From positions 310,001 through 374,000 of the forward strand of contig NC_013132.1 in assembly GCF_000024005.1 (NCBI RefSeq): a DNA stretch of 64,000 nt, given 5' to 3'. Both the position numbers and the translations under genes were made by a program. Shown piece by piece: positions 24,568 to 31,747 of this stretch; positions within the stretch are counted from its first letter, which is position 1, and the number at the start of each line of letters is the position of its first letter. The DNA comes from Chitinophaga pinensis DSM 2588 (GTDB lineage Bacteria; Bacteroidota; Bacteroidia; Chitinophagales; Chitinophagaceae). The notes under the pieces were generated by a model that was not told where the DNA came from, did not search any database, and saw only the letters and a program-made list of their open reading frames with translations.

Positions 24568-26265
24568 ATGGCAGAAACAACAAGTGATGAGTATTATCAG
24601 ATAAGCAGGGCCGCCGACCTTGCTTTGAGCAAAGTATCCATCTTCCAGAGAACCGTGATGTCAAACAATAATACCCTGAGTTCGTCTTTAAGCGAACTCA
24701 GGGAAAACATCACGCAGATCGAAATAACCAGCGCCAGAGCCTCTTCATCCGCATCTGCTCAGATTGGAAAAAAGGCCAAAGACGAAAAGAAAGATGATAA
24801 AGACAAAGGCGAAGAATTCGAGGTAGATGGTATCATCAAAGGTGGAACAGCCATGCTCAAAATGGCAATGGACCTGCAACAGACACAGGTGGCCTTTCAA
24901 CAATTCACCGGCAGTGCAACCACTGCAAAAGCACTGATAGGTAGTCTGCAGGAAATGGGAGTGGCTACTCCCTTCAGCAGCAGTGACCTGATGAAAAACG
25001 CTGAAGCATTGCTGGCATCAGGCACAGCGGCAGCCAACGTCGTTCCTACACTTAGCCTCTTAGGTGATGCAAGCCGCGGTAACAAGGAAAAGCTCGACTC
25101 GCTGACTGCCGCCTTTAGTCAGGTGCAGACAGACGGTAAGCTGACTTCTGACACGATGGCTGAGCTTGTGAAAGCAGGATTCAATCCATTGGAAGAAATA
25201 TCCAGAACCTCAGGCATATCAATGACCAAGTTACAAAGAGACCTGGATGCCGGAAAGATCTCAACCGATCAGCTGACAAACTCTCTCATCTCAGCAACAG
25301 GCCCTGGCGGGCAATTCTTTGGCGCCATGCAGGCACAAAGTGAAACGGCAGCCGGAAGATGGCAGGCCTTTACTGAACGCCTCGAAAACGCAGGAACGAC
25401 ACTGGGCACCGCGCTACTACCAGTTGCGACCGACTTTGTCAACAACGCGCTCATGCCAATGGCCGCGTTCCTTGAAACAACCGCCAACTGGATAGCAGAA
25501 CATTCATCACTGGTAGGATTCCTCGCCGTAGTGATCGGCGGCGCCCTGCTCGGTTATAAACTGTGGGCAATCGCACAAGGTGCTGTTAACCTCGTGATGA
25601 GCCTCAATCCCGTCGGACTGGTTGTCGCAGGAATTGTCGCACTCATAGCTGGTGTTATCTATGCCTGGAACACCTTCTCAGGATTCAGGGGAGCAGTCGT
25701 TGGCGTATGGGAATGGTTGAAAGCTTTCGGATCACTGATCAAAGATTATGTCATAGACAGGATTAAAGGCATGATCAGTGGTATCTCCGGACTCGGACAG
25801 GCCATCATGTATATGTTCAAAGGTGAATGGAGCAAGGCATGGGAAACGGGCAAGAACGCCGTAAAAGACCTTGTAGGCGTTGACGCAACAAAGAATGCTG
25901 CTGCAAATGCGGGAAAACTCGGCGCTGCTTTCTCCAAAGGATTTGACGACGGCGTAAAAATGAAGCCGATATCCATGAAGAGCCTAATGCCTGATACCGC
26001 TCCGACTACTAGGATGAAACCTACGGGAAACTATGGTTCACTCGGCAAAACATCTGAACAAACAGGCGGCTTAGGCAATACCAAAGAAAAAGTCGATGGT
26101 ATCACAAGTGGCGGAGCCCGTAATATCATTATCAATCTGCAAAAGCTTTTTGATAATATAAACATCAGCTCAACAACTGTACAGGAAGGCGTCAATGATA
26201 TGGAGCAAATAGTAACAGAAGCTTTGCTCCGCGTTTTAAATAGTGCTAACGTATTACCAGTTTAA
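24568..26265 (+). CDS. tail tape measure protein
   Basis: 565 aa. The first ~110 residues are charged and coiled-coil-like. The tape-measure core follows: MDLQQTQVAFQQFTG...LIGSLQEMGVATPFSSSDLMKNAEALLASG...VQTDGKLTSDTMAELVKAGFNPLEEISRTSGISMTKLQRDLDAGKIS, matching the TIGR02675-type domain. Hydrophobic segments occur around 305-370 (VGFLAVVIGGALLGYKLWAIAQGAVNLVMSLNPVGLVVAGIVALIAG). It is short for a tape measure, implying a short tail. It starts 24 nt after the chaperone extension. Confidence 0.92.
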   Translation: MAETTSDEYYQISRAADLALSKVSIFQRTVMSNNNTLSSSLSELRENITQIEITSARASSSASAQIGKKAKDEKKDDKDKGEEFEVDGIIKGGTAMLKMAMDLQQTQVAFQQFTGSATTAKALIGSLQEMGVATPFSSSDLMKNAEALLASGTAAANVVPTLSLLGDASRGNKEKLDSLTAAFSQVQTDGKLTSDTMAELVKAGFNPLEEISRTSGISMTKLQRDLDAGKISTDQLTNSLISATGPGGQFFGAMQAQSETAAGRWQAFTERLENAGTTLGTALLPVATDFVNNALMPMAAFLETTANWIAEHSSLVGFLAVVIGGALLGYKLWAIAQGAVNLVMSLNPVGLVVAGIVALIAGVIYAWNTFSGFRGAVVGVWEWLKAFGSLIKDYVIDRIKGMISGISGLGQAIMYMFKGEWSKAWETGKNAVKDLVGVDATKNAAANAGKLGAAFSKGFDDGVKMKPISMKSLMPDTAPTTRMKPTGNYGSLGKTSEQTGGLGNTKEKVDGITSGGARNIIINLQKLFDNINISSTTVQEGVNDMEQIVTEALLRVLNSANVLPV

Positions 26266-26267
26266 CT

Positions 26268-26798
26268 ATGGCAGCAAGTTTCGATATAAAAAAGATCTTC
26301 AGAGAATCGTGGGGTTATCAACCTCCCATCTTTGATGTGGCTCTTCAGCCTGAACAATCAATTACAAGTGCCGATTTCTTCGCCAAAGGTCTTTACGGAC
26401 GTCCTTACTTTATGCCGGTGACACTGGGAAAAGTAGAGCTCCCAAATCCCGTTATCCGTGTCACAAGCAAAAAGACCATTGTTGAAACCGTCCTCGTAGG
26501 CCGCCCCGGCACCGTGAAAGAACTGATCGGACAGGAAGATTACAAGATCAATATTAAAGGCATCATTGTCACGGAGAACAATAATTATCCTGAAGATGAT
26601 ATAAAGAAAATACACGGGCTCTATACACAAAACATTGCCCACCGTATCACCAGTCCACTGACCAATCTGCTGCTTGGTGAAGGCGCCAGTGTTGTCATCA
26701 CTGATCTAACCTGGCCTGAAATAAGCGGCATACAGAACGTCAAGACCTATGAAATGAACCTGATCAGCGACATTCCATTTGATTTAATTCTTAAATAA
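26268..26798 (+). CDS. tail/baseplate protein, DUF6046-like
   Basis: 176 aa, soluble, mixed alpha/beta: YQPPIFDVALQPEQSITSADFFAKGLYGRPYFMPVTLGKVELPNPVIRVTSKKTIVETVLVGRPGTVKELIGQEDYKINIKGI. I associate this pattern with DUF6046 proteins of Bacteroidota tail loci, likely a baseplate-tube adaptor. Stop and next start overlap (TAATG at 26796-26800), so it is coupled to the hub gene. The precise role is not shown. Confidence 0.6.
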   Translation: MAASFDIKKIFRESWGYQPPIFDVALQPEQSITSADFFAKGLYGRPYFMPVTLGKVELPNPVIRVTSKKTIVETVLVGRPGTVKELIGQEDYKINIKGIIVTENNNYPEDDIKKIHGLYTQNIAHRITSPLTNLLLGEGASVVITDLTWPEISGIQNVKTYEMNLISDIPFDLILK

Positions 26799-27793
26799 TG
26801 TTCACACTCAAATGTAAAATCATAATAGGTGACTACAAGCTCTTCGCAGTAACAGATGTGAAAATAAAAAGAAGTATCTATTCCTTTGTCGACACCGCCA
26901 CTATTACACTGCCCGCGTCTGCCCGCTTACAGAGTGACGCTACTAACGTTCCAAAATCTGTTTCAACGGCCGCTACCTTCAAGGAAGGTGACAAAGTTGA
27001 GATATGGCTGGGATATGACAACGATCTCCAGCGTGAATTTAAAGGCTTCATAAAAAGAGTGAATGCCGCTACACCATGCGAGATCGAATGTGAAGGTTAT
27101 AGCTGGCAGTTAAGACGCAAGAACATACTATGGGCAACAGAGAAAGACAAAGTAACAAAGTTGAAAGACCTGTTGGGAACACTCATACAGGGAACTGATA
27201 TCAAGCTGAGTGACAGTATACCCGACATGGATGTGCAACAATTCTCTGATGGGAATCGTAGTGGAACAGAGGCACTGGACTGGATCAAAAAAAATCTTTT
27301 CCTTACTGTCTATTTTGAAGAAGATCAACTGTATGCAGGCCTGGCCTTTATTAAGCAACCCGACAGCGCCTACGCTAAATACGGTATCGGCGTTAACCTG
27401 GTAAAAGAAGACCAGCTGAAATTCAGAAATGCGGAGGATGTAAAGATCCTGGTCAAAGCTATCTCATTTAATAAGCTGAATAAAGCTGTTGTTGGAAAAG
27501 CAGGTGATGAGAACGGAGCCATCAGGACCATCTATGCGCAAAACGACAAAACCCAGAAAGAGCTCGACGAACTTGCCCAATCAAAAATAGGTGAGCTGAG
27601 ATACAATGGCTATGAAGGGAAAGTAACAGGCTTCCTGGCACCCTTCGCCCTCCCCGGTTACAGAGTTATCCTTCAGGACAAAAATTACATCGAACGTGAC
27701 GGCACCTATCTGATAGAAAGTACTGATGTAAGCTATGGTACAGGCGGCGGCAGAAGGACCTGCGGAATAGGCGTTAAAATAAGCAAATCATGA
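26798..27793 (+). CDS. baseplate hub protein (gpD/gp44-like)
   Basis: 331 aa. The N-terminal part has tube-like beta strands (FAVTDVKIKRSIYSFVDTATITLPASARL...EGDKVEIWLGYDNDLQREFKGFIKRVNAATPCEIECEGYSWQLRR). This is the usual late-control D/T4 gp27 pattern: a hub that adapts the tube to the spike. The C-terminus carries AQSKIGELRYNGYEGKVTGF. It overlaps the next gene by 4 nt (ATGA), typical of hub-spike pairs. Confidence 0.8.
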   Translation: MFTLKCKIIIGDYKLFAVTDVKIKRSIYSFVDTATITLPASARLQSDATNVPKSVSTAATFKEGDKVEIWLGYDNDLQREFKGFIKRVNAATPCEIECEGYSWQLRRKNILWATEKDKVTKLKDLLGTLIQGTDIKLSDSIPDMDVQQFSDGNRSGTEALDWIKKNLFLTVYFEEDQLYAGLAFIKQPDSAYAKYGIGVNLVKEDQLKFRNAEDVKILVKAISFNKLNKAVVGKAGDENGAIRTIYAQNDKTQKELDELAQSKIGELRYNGYEGKVTGFLAPFALPGYRVILQDKNYIERDGTYLIESTDVSYGTGGGRRTCGIGVKISKS

Positions 27794-28257
27794 GTAGACA
27801 ACAGGCACAATTGATTGAAGCACTCAGGAGCCTTGGCATGGAAAAGGCGACCATCATACCGGCACAGGTTGAGAAGTCGGATAAAGCAAAAGGGACCATT
27901 GACGTGATCACTTTTGACGATCTGAAAATACCTAATGTACGCCTGCGCTCCGTGATCGAAGAGGATGGAAAAGGCCTGCTTACATTTCCGGCTGAAAAAA
28001 CCAGTGTGCTGATCGCAAGGATCAATAAAAGTGACAACTACGTTGTTGTTAGCATACAGGAACCGGAAATGATAAAATGTAAGGTCGGCGAAAAATACCT
28101 GGAGCTCGATAAAGACGGACTCGAAGTAAGCGCCGGTGACGACACCCTGAAGAAATGTCTCGACGATCTCTTAGATGAAATCATCACGATCTACGCACCG
28201 ATGAATAAGGCCGCATTTACAGCTATCAAAGACCGATTAGCTAAACTTTTAAAATAA
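27790..28257 (+). CDS. baseplate spike protein (gp45/gpV-like)
   Basis: 155 aa. The N-terminal half fits an OB-fold (TIIPAQVEKSDKAKGTIDVITFDDLKIPNVRLRSVIEEDGKGLLTFPAEKTSVLIARINKSDNYVVVSIQEPEMIKCKVGEKYLELDKDGLEV), including the IKCKVG...LELDKDGLEV stretch seen before the spike helix. It is followed by a helical C-terminus instead of a long beta-helix needle. It overlaps the hub by 4 nt. It would form the membrane-piercing tip; no PAAR motif was seen. Confidence 0.75.
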   Translation: MSRQQAQLIEALRSLGMEKATIIPAQVEKSDKAKGTIDVITFDDLKIPNVRLRSVIEEDGKGLLTFPAEKTSVLIARINKSDNYVVVSIQEPEMIKCKVGEKYLELDKDGLEVSAGDDTLKKCLDDLLDEIITIYAPMNKAAFTAIKDRLAKLLK

Positions 28258-28261
28258 TTAT

Positions 28262-28480
28262 ATGCCCCTGAACAAAAGCGGACTTGAACAAAGTATCAAA
28301 AATGCTTTCAAAAGTATGAGAGACGGAGATACTGACGAAGAAAAAGGCCTGGACGCGCTTTGCAGCAAACTCGCTGATGCCGTGGACACCTACGTTAAAA
28401 CAGCCCAGATTAATTACACAGCCGGTCTGTCGGCCCCCAATGGTCCGGTAACCGGTGTATTCAACGGTACTTTATCATGA
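28262..28480 (+). CDS. small tail-cluster protein, unknown
   Basis: 72 aa. Helical N-terminus (GLEQSIKNAFKSMRDGDTDEEKGLDALCSKLADAVDTYVKTAQ) and a Gly/Pro-rich end (GLSAPNGPVTGVFNGTLS). No family name is known to me. It overlaps the next gene by 4 nt (ATGA) and begins 4 nt after the spike gene, so it is firmly inside the operon. It is likely a small baseplate part. Confidence 0.65.
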   Translation: MPLNKSGLEQSIKNAFKSMRDGDTDEEKGLDALCSKLADAVDTYVKTAQINYTAGLSAPNGPVTGVFNGTLS

Positions 28481-28770
28481 AAGATATATTGTTAACAGAA
28501 GACCTGGACCTGGATATACATGGAGGCGATCTGACAATCGGAAACAGCGATCTGCAACAACAGGAACTGTTACTGATCAACAACAAGGGAAACATAAAGG
28601 AATTCCCCACTGTCGGAGTCGACGCCTTCAGTTTCCTGCAGGACAACAACACTTCAGCGTTGCTGCAGGAAATACGCAGACAATTCTCTGCTGATGGCAT
28701 GGAAGTAAAAGCGATCAATATCACAGATACCGGTCAGCTAAATATTGATGCTACTTATGGAAACAGTTAA
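28477..28770 (+). CDS. baseplate wedge protein (gp46/gp25-like)
   Basis: 97 aa. Pattern KDILLTEDLDLDIHGGDLTIGNSDLQQQELLLINNKGNIKEFPTVGVDAFSFLQDNN...LLQEIRRQFSADGMEVKAINI is that of the Mu gp46/T4 gp25 family of small wedge proteins, conserved in contractile tails. It overlaps the gene before by 4 nt and the next by 14 nt. Confidence 0.8.
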   Translation: MKDILLTEDLDLDIHGGDLTIGNSDLQQQELLLINNKGNIKEFPTVGVDAFSFLQDNNTSALLQEIRRQFSADGMEVKAINITDTGQLNIDATYGNS

Positions 28771-29065
28771 TGTAAAACCCCACCAGTGCCTGCTGGATCT
28801 CTCCATGCAACTGAAAGGCAGCATTGACGCACTCTTCGACTTTGCAATCGCGAATGGTATAAGTATTACCGACGACCTCAGATCTGGCAGTATGATATGG
28901 GTACCCGACAGGGCCATCATTGACCGCCGCACATTCCAGACATTGAAAGATGAAGAGGCAATACCCGCCAACGCTTACACTACCGAAGACGAAGCAGCTA
29001 TCAAAGGTGGCATCGGTTATATGGGGATACAGGTGGATCTCCGTGTAAGTCAAAACCAAGAGTAA
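28757..29065 (+). CDS. LysM-like tail protein (gpX-like)
   Basis: 102 aa from the ATG at 28757, chosen over an upstream TTG frame because it starts METVNVKPHQCLLDLSMQLKGS. The segment QCLLDLSMQLKGSIDALFDFAIANGISITDDLRSGSMIWVPD has the LysM pattern (helix, N-G-I-s, strand ending in VPD). Small LysM proteins of the P2 gpX/T4 gp53 kind hold the baseplate or tube together. It sits between the wedge and gp47-like genes. Confidence 0.75.
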   Translation: METVNVKPHQCLLDLSMQLKGSIDALFDFAIANGISITDDLRSGSMIWVPDRAIIDRRTFQTLKDEEAIPANAYTTEDEAAIKGGIGYMGIQVDLRVSQNQE

Positions 29066-29074
29066 AAAACTATT

Positions 29075-29917
29075 ATGGCAAGAACAATCACCGAAATACA
29101 GAACGATATGATCAGCAGGATCACAGCAACTGCCGGACTGACTGATCTGAACAGCAGCAGCAAAACGGCTGTATGGCGCATGTGGACCTACATCGTAGCA
29201 GTAACGGTATGGGCGCTTGAAAACCTGTTCGATCTCCATAAAAACGAGGTGAACACACTCATCAACGAAAAAGCACCACACAGCTTACGCTGGTATGCCA
29301 ACAAAGCAAAAGACTTTCAGTATGGTTCTGAACTCGTCGACGGAGAAGACTATTACAACAATACGAATCTCTCCGAAGAGGAAATAACAAAAAGAAAGAT
29401 CATCGCTTTCAGCGCAGTAGTAGAACAGGCAAAAGGCTTGCGGCTTAAAGTGGCCAGAATAGTATCTGACGACCTGGATGCCCTCAGCGCTATTCAGCTG
29501 GCTTCCTTCGAAGCATACATGAACCGTATAAAAGATGCAGGCGTTAATCCACTCATCATAGAAAGTCTGCCAGCTGACAATTTAAAATTGTCCCTGAACA
29601 TTTACTACAACCCGCTCGTGCTTGATAATACAGGCGCAAGACTGGATGGTACTGATCCAAATCCCGTAGGTAAGAAAATAAAAGATTACCTGAAAAATCT
29701 TCCCTTCAACGGCGTAATGGTGCTGGCTTATCTCGTAGATGCATTACAGCAGGTAGATGGTGTGGTGATCCCTCACATTGTACAGGCACAAGCAAGATAC
29801 GGCGCACTTCCCTATACGGCATTTGACGTGAAATATAGTCCCGACGCCGGCTACCTGAGGATACTGAATGAAGCGGATCTGCAGATCTCATATACCCCAC
29901 AAAGCGCTATCATATGA
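29075..29917 (+). CDS. baseplate J/gp47-like protein
   Basis: 280 aa. Helical N-terminus (TEIQNDMISRITATAGLTDLNSSSKTAVWRMWTYIVAVTVWALENLFDLHKNEVNTLINEKAPHSLRWYANKAKDFQYG), then a body with KGLRLKVARIVSDDLDALSAIQLASFEAYMNRIKDAGVNPLIIE and a C-terminal DALQQVDGVVIPHIVQ. Size, order and pattern fit a compact form of the Mu gp47/P2 gpJ wedge protein. It overlaps the next gene by 4 nt (ATGA). Confidence 0.75.
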   Translation: MARTITEIQNDMISRITATAGLTDLNSSSKTAVWRMWTYIVAVTVWALENLFDLHKNEVNTLINEKAPHSLRWYANKAKDFQYGSELVDGEDYYNNTNLSEEEITKRKIIAFSAVVEQAKGLRLKVARIVSDDLDALSAIQLASFEAYMNRIKDAGVNPLIIESLPADNLKLSLNIYYNPLVLDNTGARLDGTDPNPVGKKIKDYLKNLPFNGVMVLAYLVDALQQVDGVVIPHIVQAQARYGALPYTAFDVKYSPDAGYLRILNEADLQISYTPQSAII

Positions 29918-30399
29918 GTAAATTATTCGAGGTAGATCTTCCGAAACTCGTCAGGCTCCTAATGCCGCCAAGAATGAGGAAGATGAAACATGTAGCATGG
30001 CTACAGGCTTTAACCAATCCTGTCAACTACCTATACCAGCAGTTCAGGCGCAACAGGGACGCAAACCTTTACCGGCTCTACATCACCCCACAGGTAGTGT
30101 ATATAGAAAAGTTGCTGAACGACAGATATGATATATCAGGCCGAAGGATCCGCATAAAAGATGCACTGGTCTATGATGCCGAATATCTATATCAGGAACA
30201 GGAACTGAAACCAGTATACATCTACAAAGAAGAGGAAAACAAGCCGGTATATCTCTTTACAGATGATGAAATAGGCAGCGACTCCGTCGATTTCTTTGTG
30301 CTGGTGCCGTCAGATCTGACATTTAATGAAAATGAAATGTCAGCACTGATCGACAATTATAAACTGGCCGGCAAGCGATATAAAATTCAAAAAGTATGA
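29914..30399 (+). CDS. baseplate gp48/gpI-like protein
   Basis: 161 aa. Start FEVDLPKLVRLLMPPRMRKMKHVAWLQALTNPVNYLYQQFRRNRDANLYRLYITPQVVYIEKLLNDRYD, then a Tyr/Glu-rich region with three related short repeats (LYQEQELKPVYIY, EEENKPVYLF). It occupies the gpI/gp48 position between gpJ-like and fibre genes, and joins fibres to the baseplate by analogy. It overlaps by 4 nt on both sides (29914-29917 and 30396-30399). Confidence 0.65.
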   Translation: MSKLFEVDLPKLVRLLMPPRMRKMKHVAWLQALTNPVNYLYQQFRRNRDANLYRLYITPQVVYIEKLLNDRYDISGRRIRIKDALVYDAEYLYQEQELKPVYIYKEEENKPVYLFTDDEIGSDSVDFFVLVPSDLTFNENEMSALIDNYKLAGKRYKIQKV

Positions 30400-31265
30400 A
30401 CAAAGTAGAACAACTCACAAACCTCGGCGGGTTTCCTATGACCCAGTATACGCTGGACTTCATGCAACAGTCATACCGGGATGCACTGGGCGCACTGGCC
30501 AAACTTGTTGGCAGCGCTGTAATAGTGTCAGGTATGGAAGAAACCGGCAATAATGTGGCCAATGGATGGATCAGCTACAACGGCGAATTGATTCCCTTCA
30601 CAGGCGGCCCTAAACAATCAACCTGGATCATTGAAGATGCAACAGAAGATCGTCTCTTTGCTGATCAGGTGAGCCGCACTGTTTACTTTACCCGCAAGGC
30701 TAGGTTTGCAGCTGGTGGCTTCAATTATAGCAACCTGCAACGTATAGAAACGCTGATAGGACTCAAAGGCGTGATCGCATCACTGGACTCCCGTCTTACA
30801 CAACAGGTGCAGAACGTATGGAAAAGAGGCGACATTATCGAAGTGGATTGCAGCACCGCCTATATTCAAACAAACTTTGATGGCACTGGCCTCGGAAGAA
30901 ATGAAAGAACGGGCTGGGCGATCTGTAACGGTAACAACGGCACCAGAAATCGTGGAGGCAGATTCCCTGTTGGATATGATCCTTTCAGAGGTGAATACAA
31001 TACCGTCGGTAATATCGGCGGACAGGAAGCTGTAACGCTCTCCGTAGCACAGCTGCCACCGCACATGCACACAGGTAATAAACAGGTCTCCGCAAGAGGA
31101 TGGCCTGATGATTCCGGCGACAGAACAGATAACTATTATTACATCCACTCTTCCAGAGATAGCTGGCAATTCATGCAAACCTTTGACACAACCTACACCG
31201 GGTCAGGACAATCGCACGAAAACCGTCCACCATACATTGTTACGCTCTGGATAATGAAATTATAA
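30396..31265 (+). CDS. tail fibre protein with collar domain
   Basis: 289 aa. The C-terminal 110 residues match the phage tail collar domain: GWAICNGNNGTRNRGGRFPVGYDPFRGEYNTVGNIGGQEAVTLSVAQLPPHMHTG...GQSHENRPPYIVTLWIMKL. The H-M-H motif resembles the metal-binding His pair of T4 gp12. The N-terminal ~150 residues would attach to the baseplate. It is probably a trimeric short fibre and is first in a run of four fibre or receptor-binding genes. Confidence 0.85.
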   Translation: MNKVEQLTNLGGFPMTQYTLDFMQQSYRDALGALAKLVGSAVIVSGMEETGNNVANGWISYNGELIPFTGGPKQSTWIIEDATEDRLFADQVSRTVYFTRKARFAAGGFNYSNLQRIETLIGLKGVIASLDSRLTQQVQNVWKRGDIIEVDCSTAYIQTNFDGTGLGRNERTGWAICNGNNGTRNRGGRFPVGYDPFRGEYNTVGNIGGQEAVTLSVAQLPPHMHTGNKQVSARGWPDDSGDRTDNYYYIHSSRDSWQFMQTFDTTYTGSGQSHENRPPYIVTLWIMKL

Positions 31266-31269
31266 CAAC

Positions 31270-31725
31270 ATGGCAATACGTGAACGTAATAAACTAAAAG
31301 GCTGGTTCCAGACGGGAGATTATCCCACCCAGGACCAGTTCTGGGACTGGCTTGACAGCTTTGTGCATAAGTCAGAAGATCAACTGGAGATCGACAACAT
31401 AGCCGGACTACGCAGCCTGATTGCCGCCAAAGCCGATCTGGAAGCATATCTTATCCTGTACCAACAAGTGCAGGATATGACTGCCGCCGGAATAAAAATC
31501 AGGAGGCCGGATGTATTGTTTTCCCTGTCTGATGAAGAACTCAATATACAGTATCCTGACGCATTACCAGGTACCCAGATTATCTGCCCTTCCATAGAAG
31601 GTGGCGGGGAAGTCTATGAGAAGTTTGACCAGGATACAAATAGCTGGTTCAGATTATACATGACGAAAGGCACATCAGGCAACCTGGGCGTGATCGCCGG
31701 TATTGAACTGGACAGTTTCGTTTAG
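31270..31725 (+). CDS. short tail fibre adaptor with duplicated N-terminal module
   Basis: 151 aa. The first ~70 residues (IRERNKLKGWFQTGDYPTQDQFWDWLDSFVHKSEDQLEID...GLRSLIAAKADLEAYLILYQQ) are closely related to the N-terminus of the gene at 34204. It probably docks to the baseplate. The remaining ~80 residues form a small unrelated domain (FSLSDEELNIQYPDALPGTQIICPS...YEKFDQDTNSWFRLYMTKG). It lies 4 nt after the collar fibre gene. Confidence 0.7.
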   Translation: MAIRERNKLKGWFQTGDYPTQDQFWDWLDSFVHKSEDQLEIDNIAGLRSLIAAKADLEAYLILYQQVQDMTAAGIKIRRPDVLFSLSDEELNIQYPDALPGTQIICPSIEGGGEVYEKFDQDTNSWFRLYMTKGTSGNLGVIAGIELDSFV

Positions 31726-31747
31726 TCATCCTGTAAAATTATCTAAA

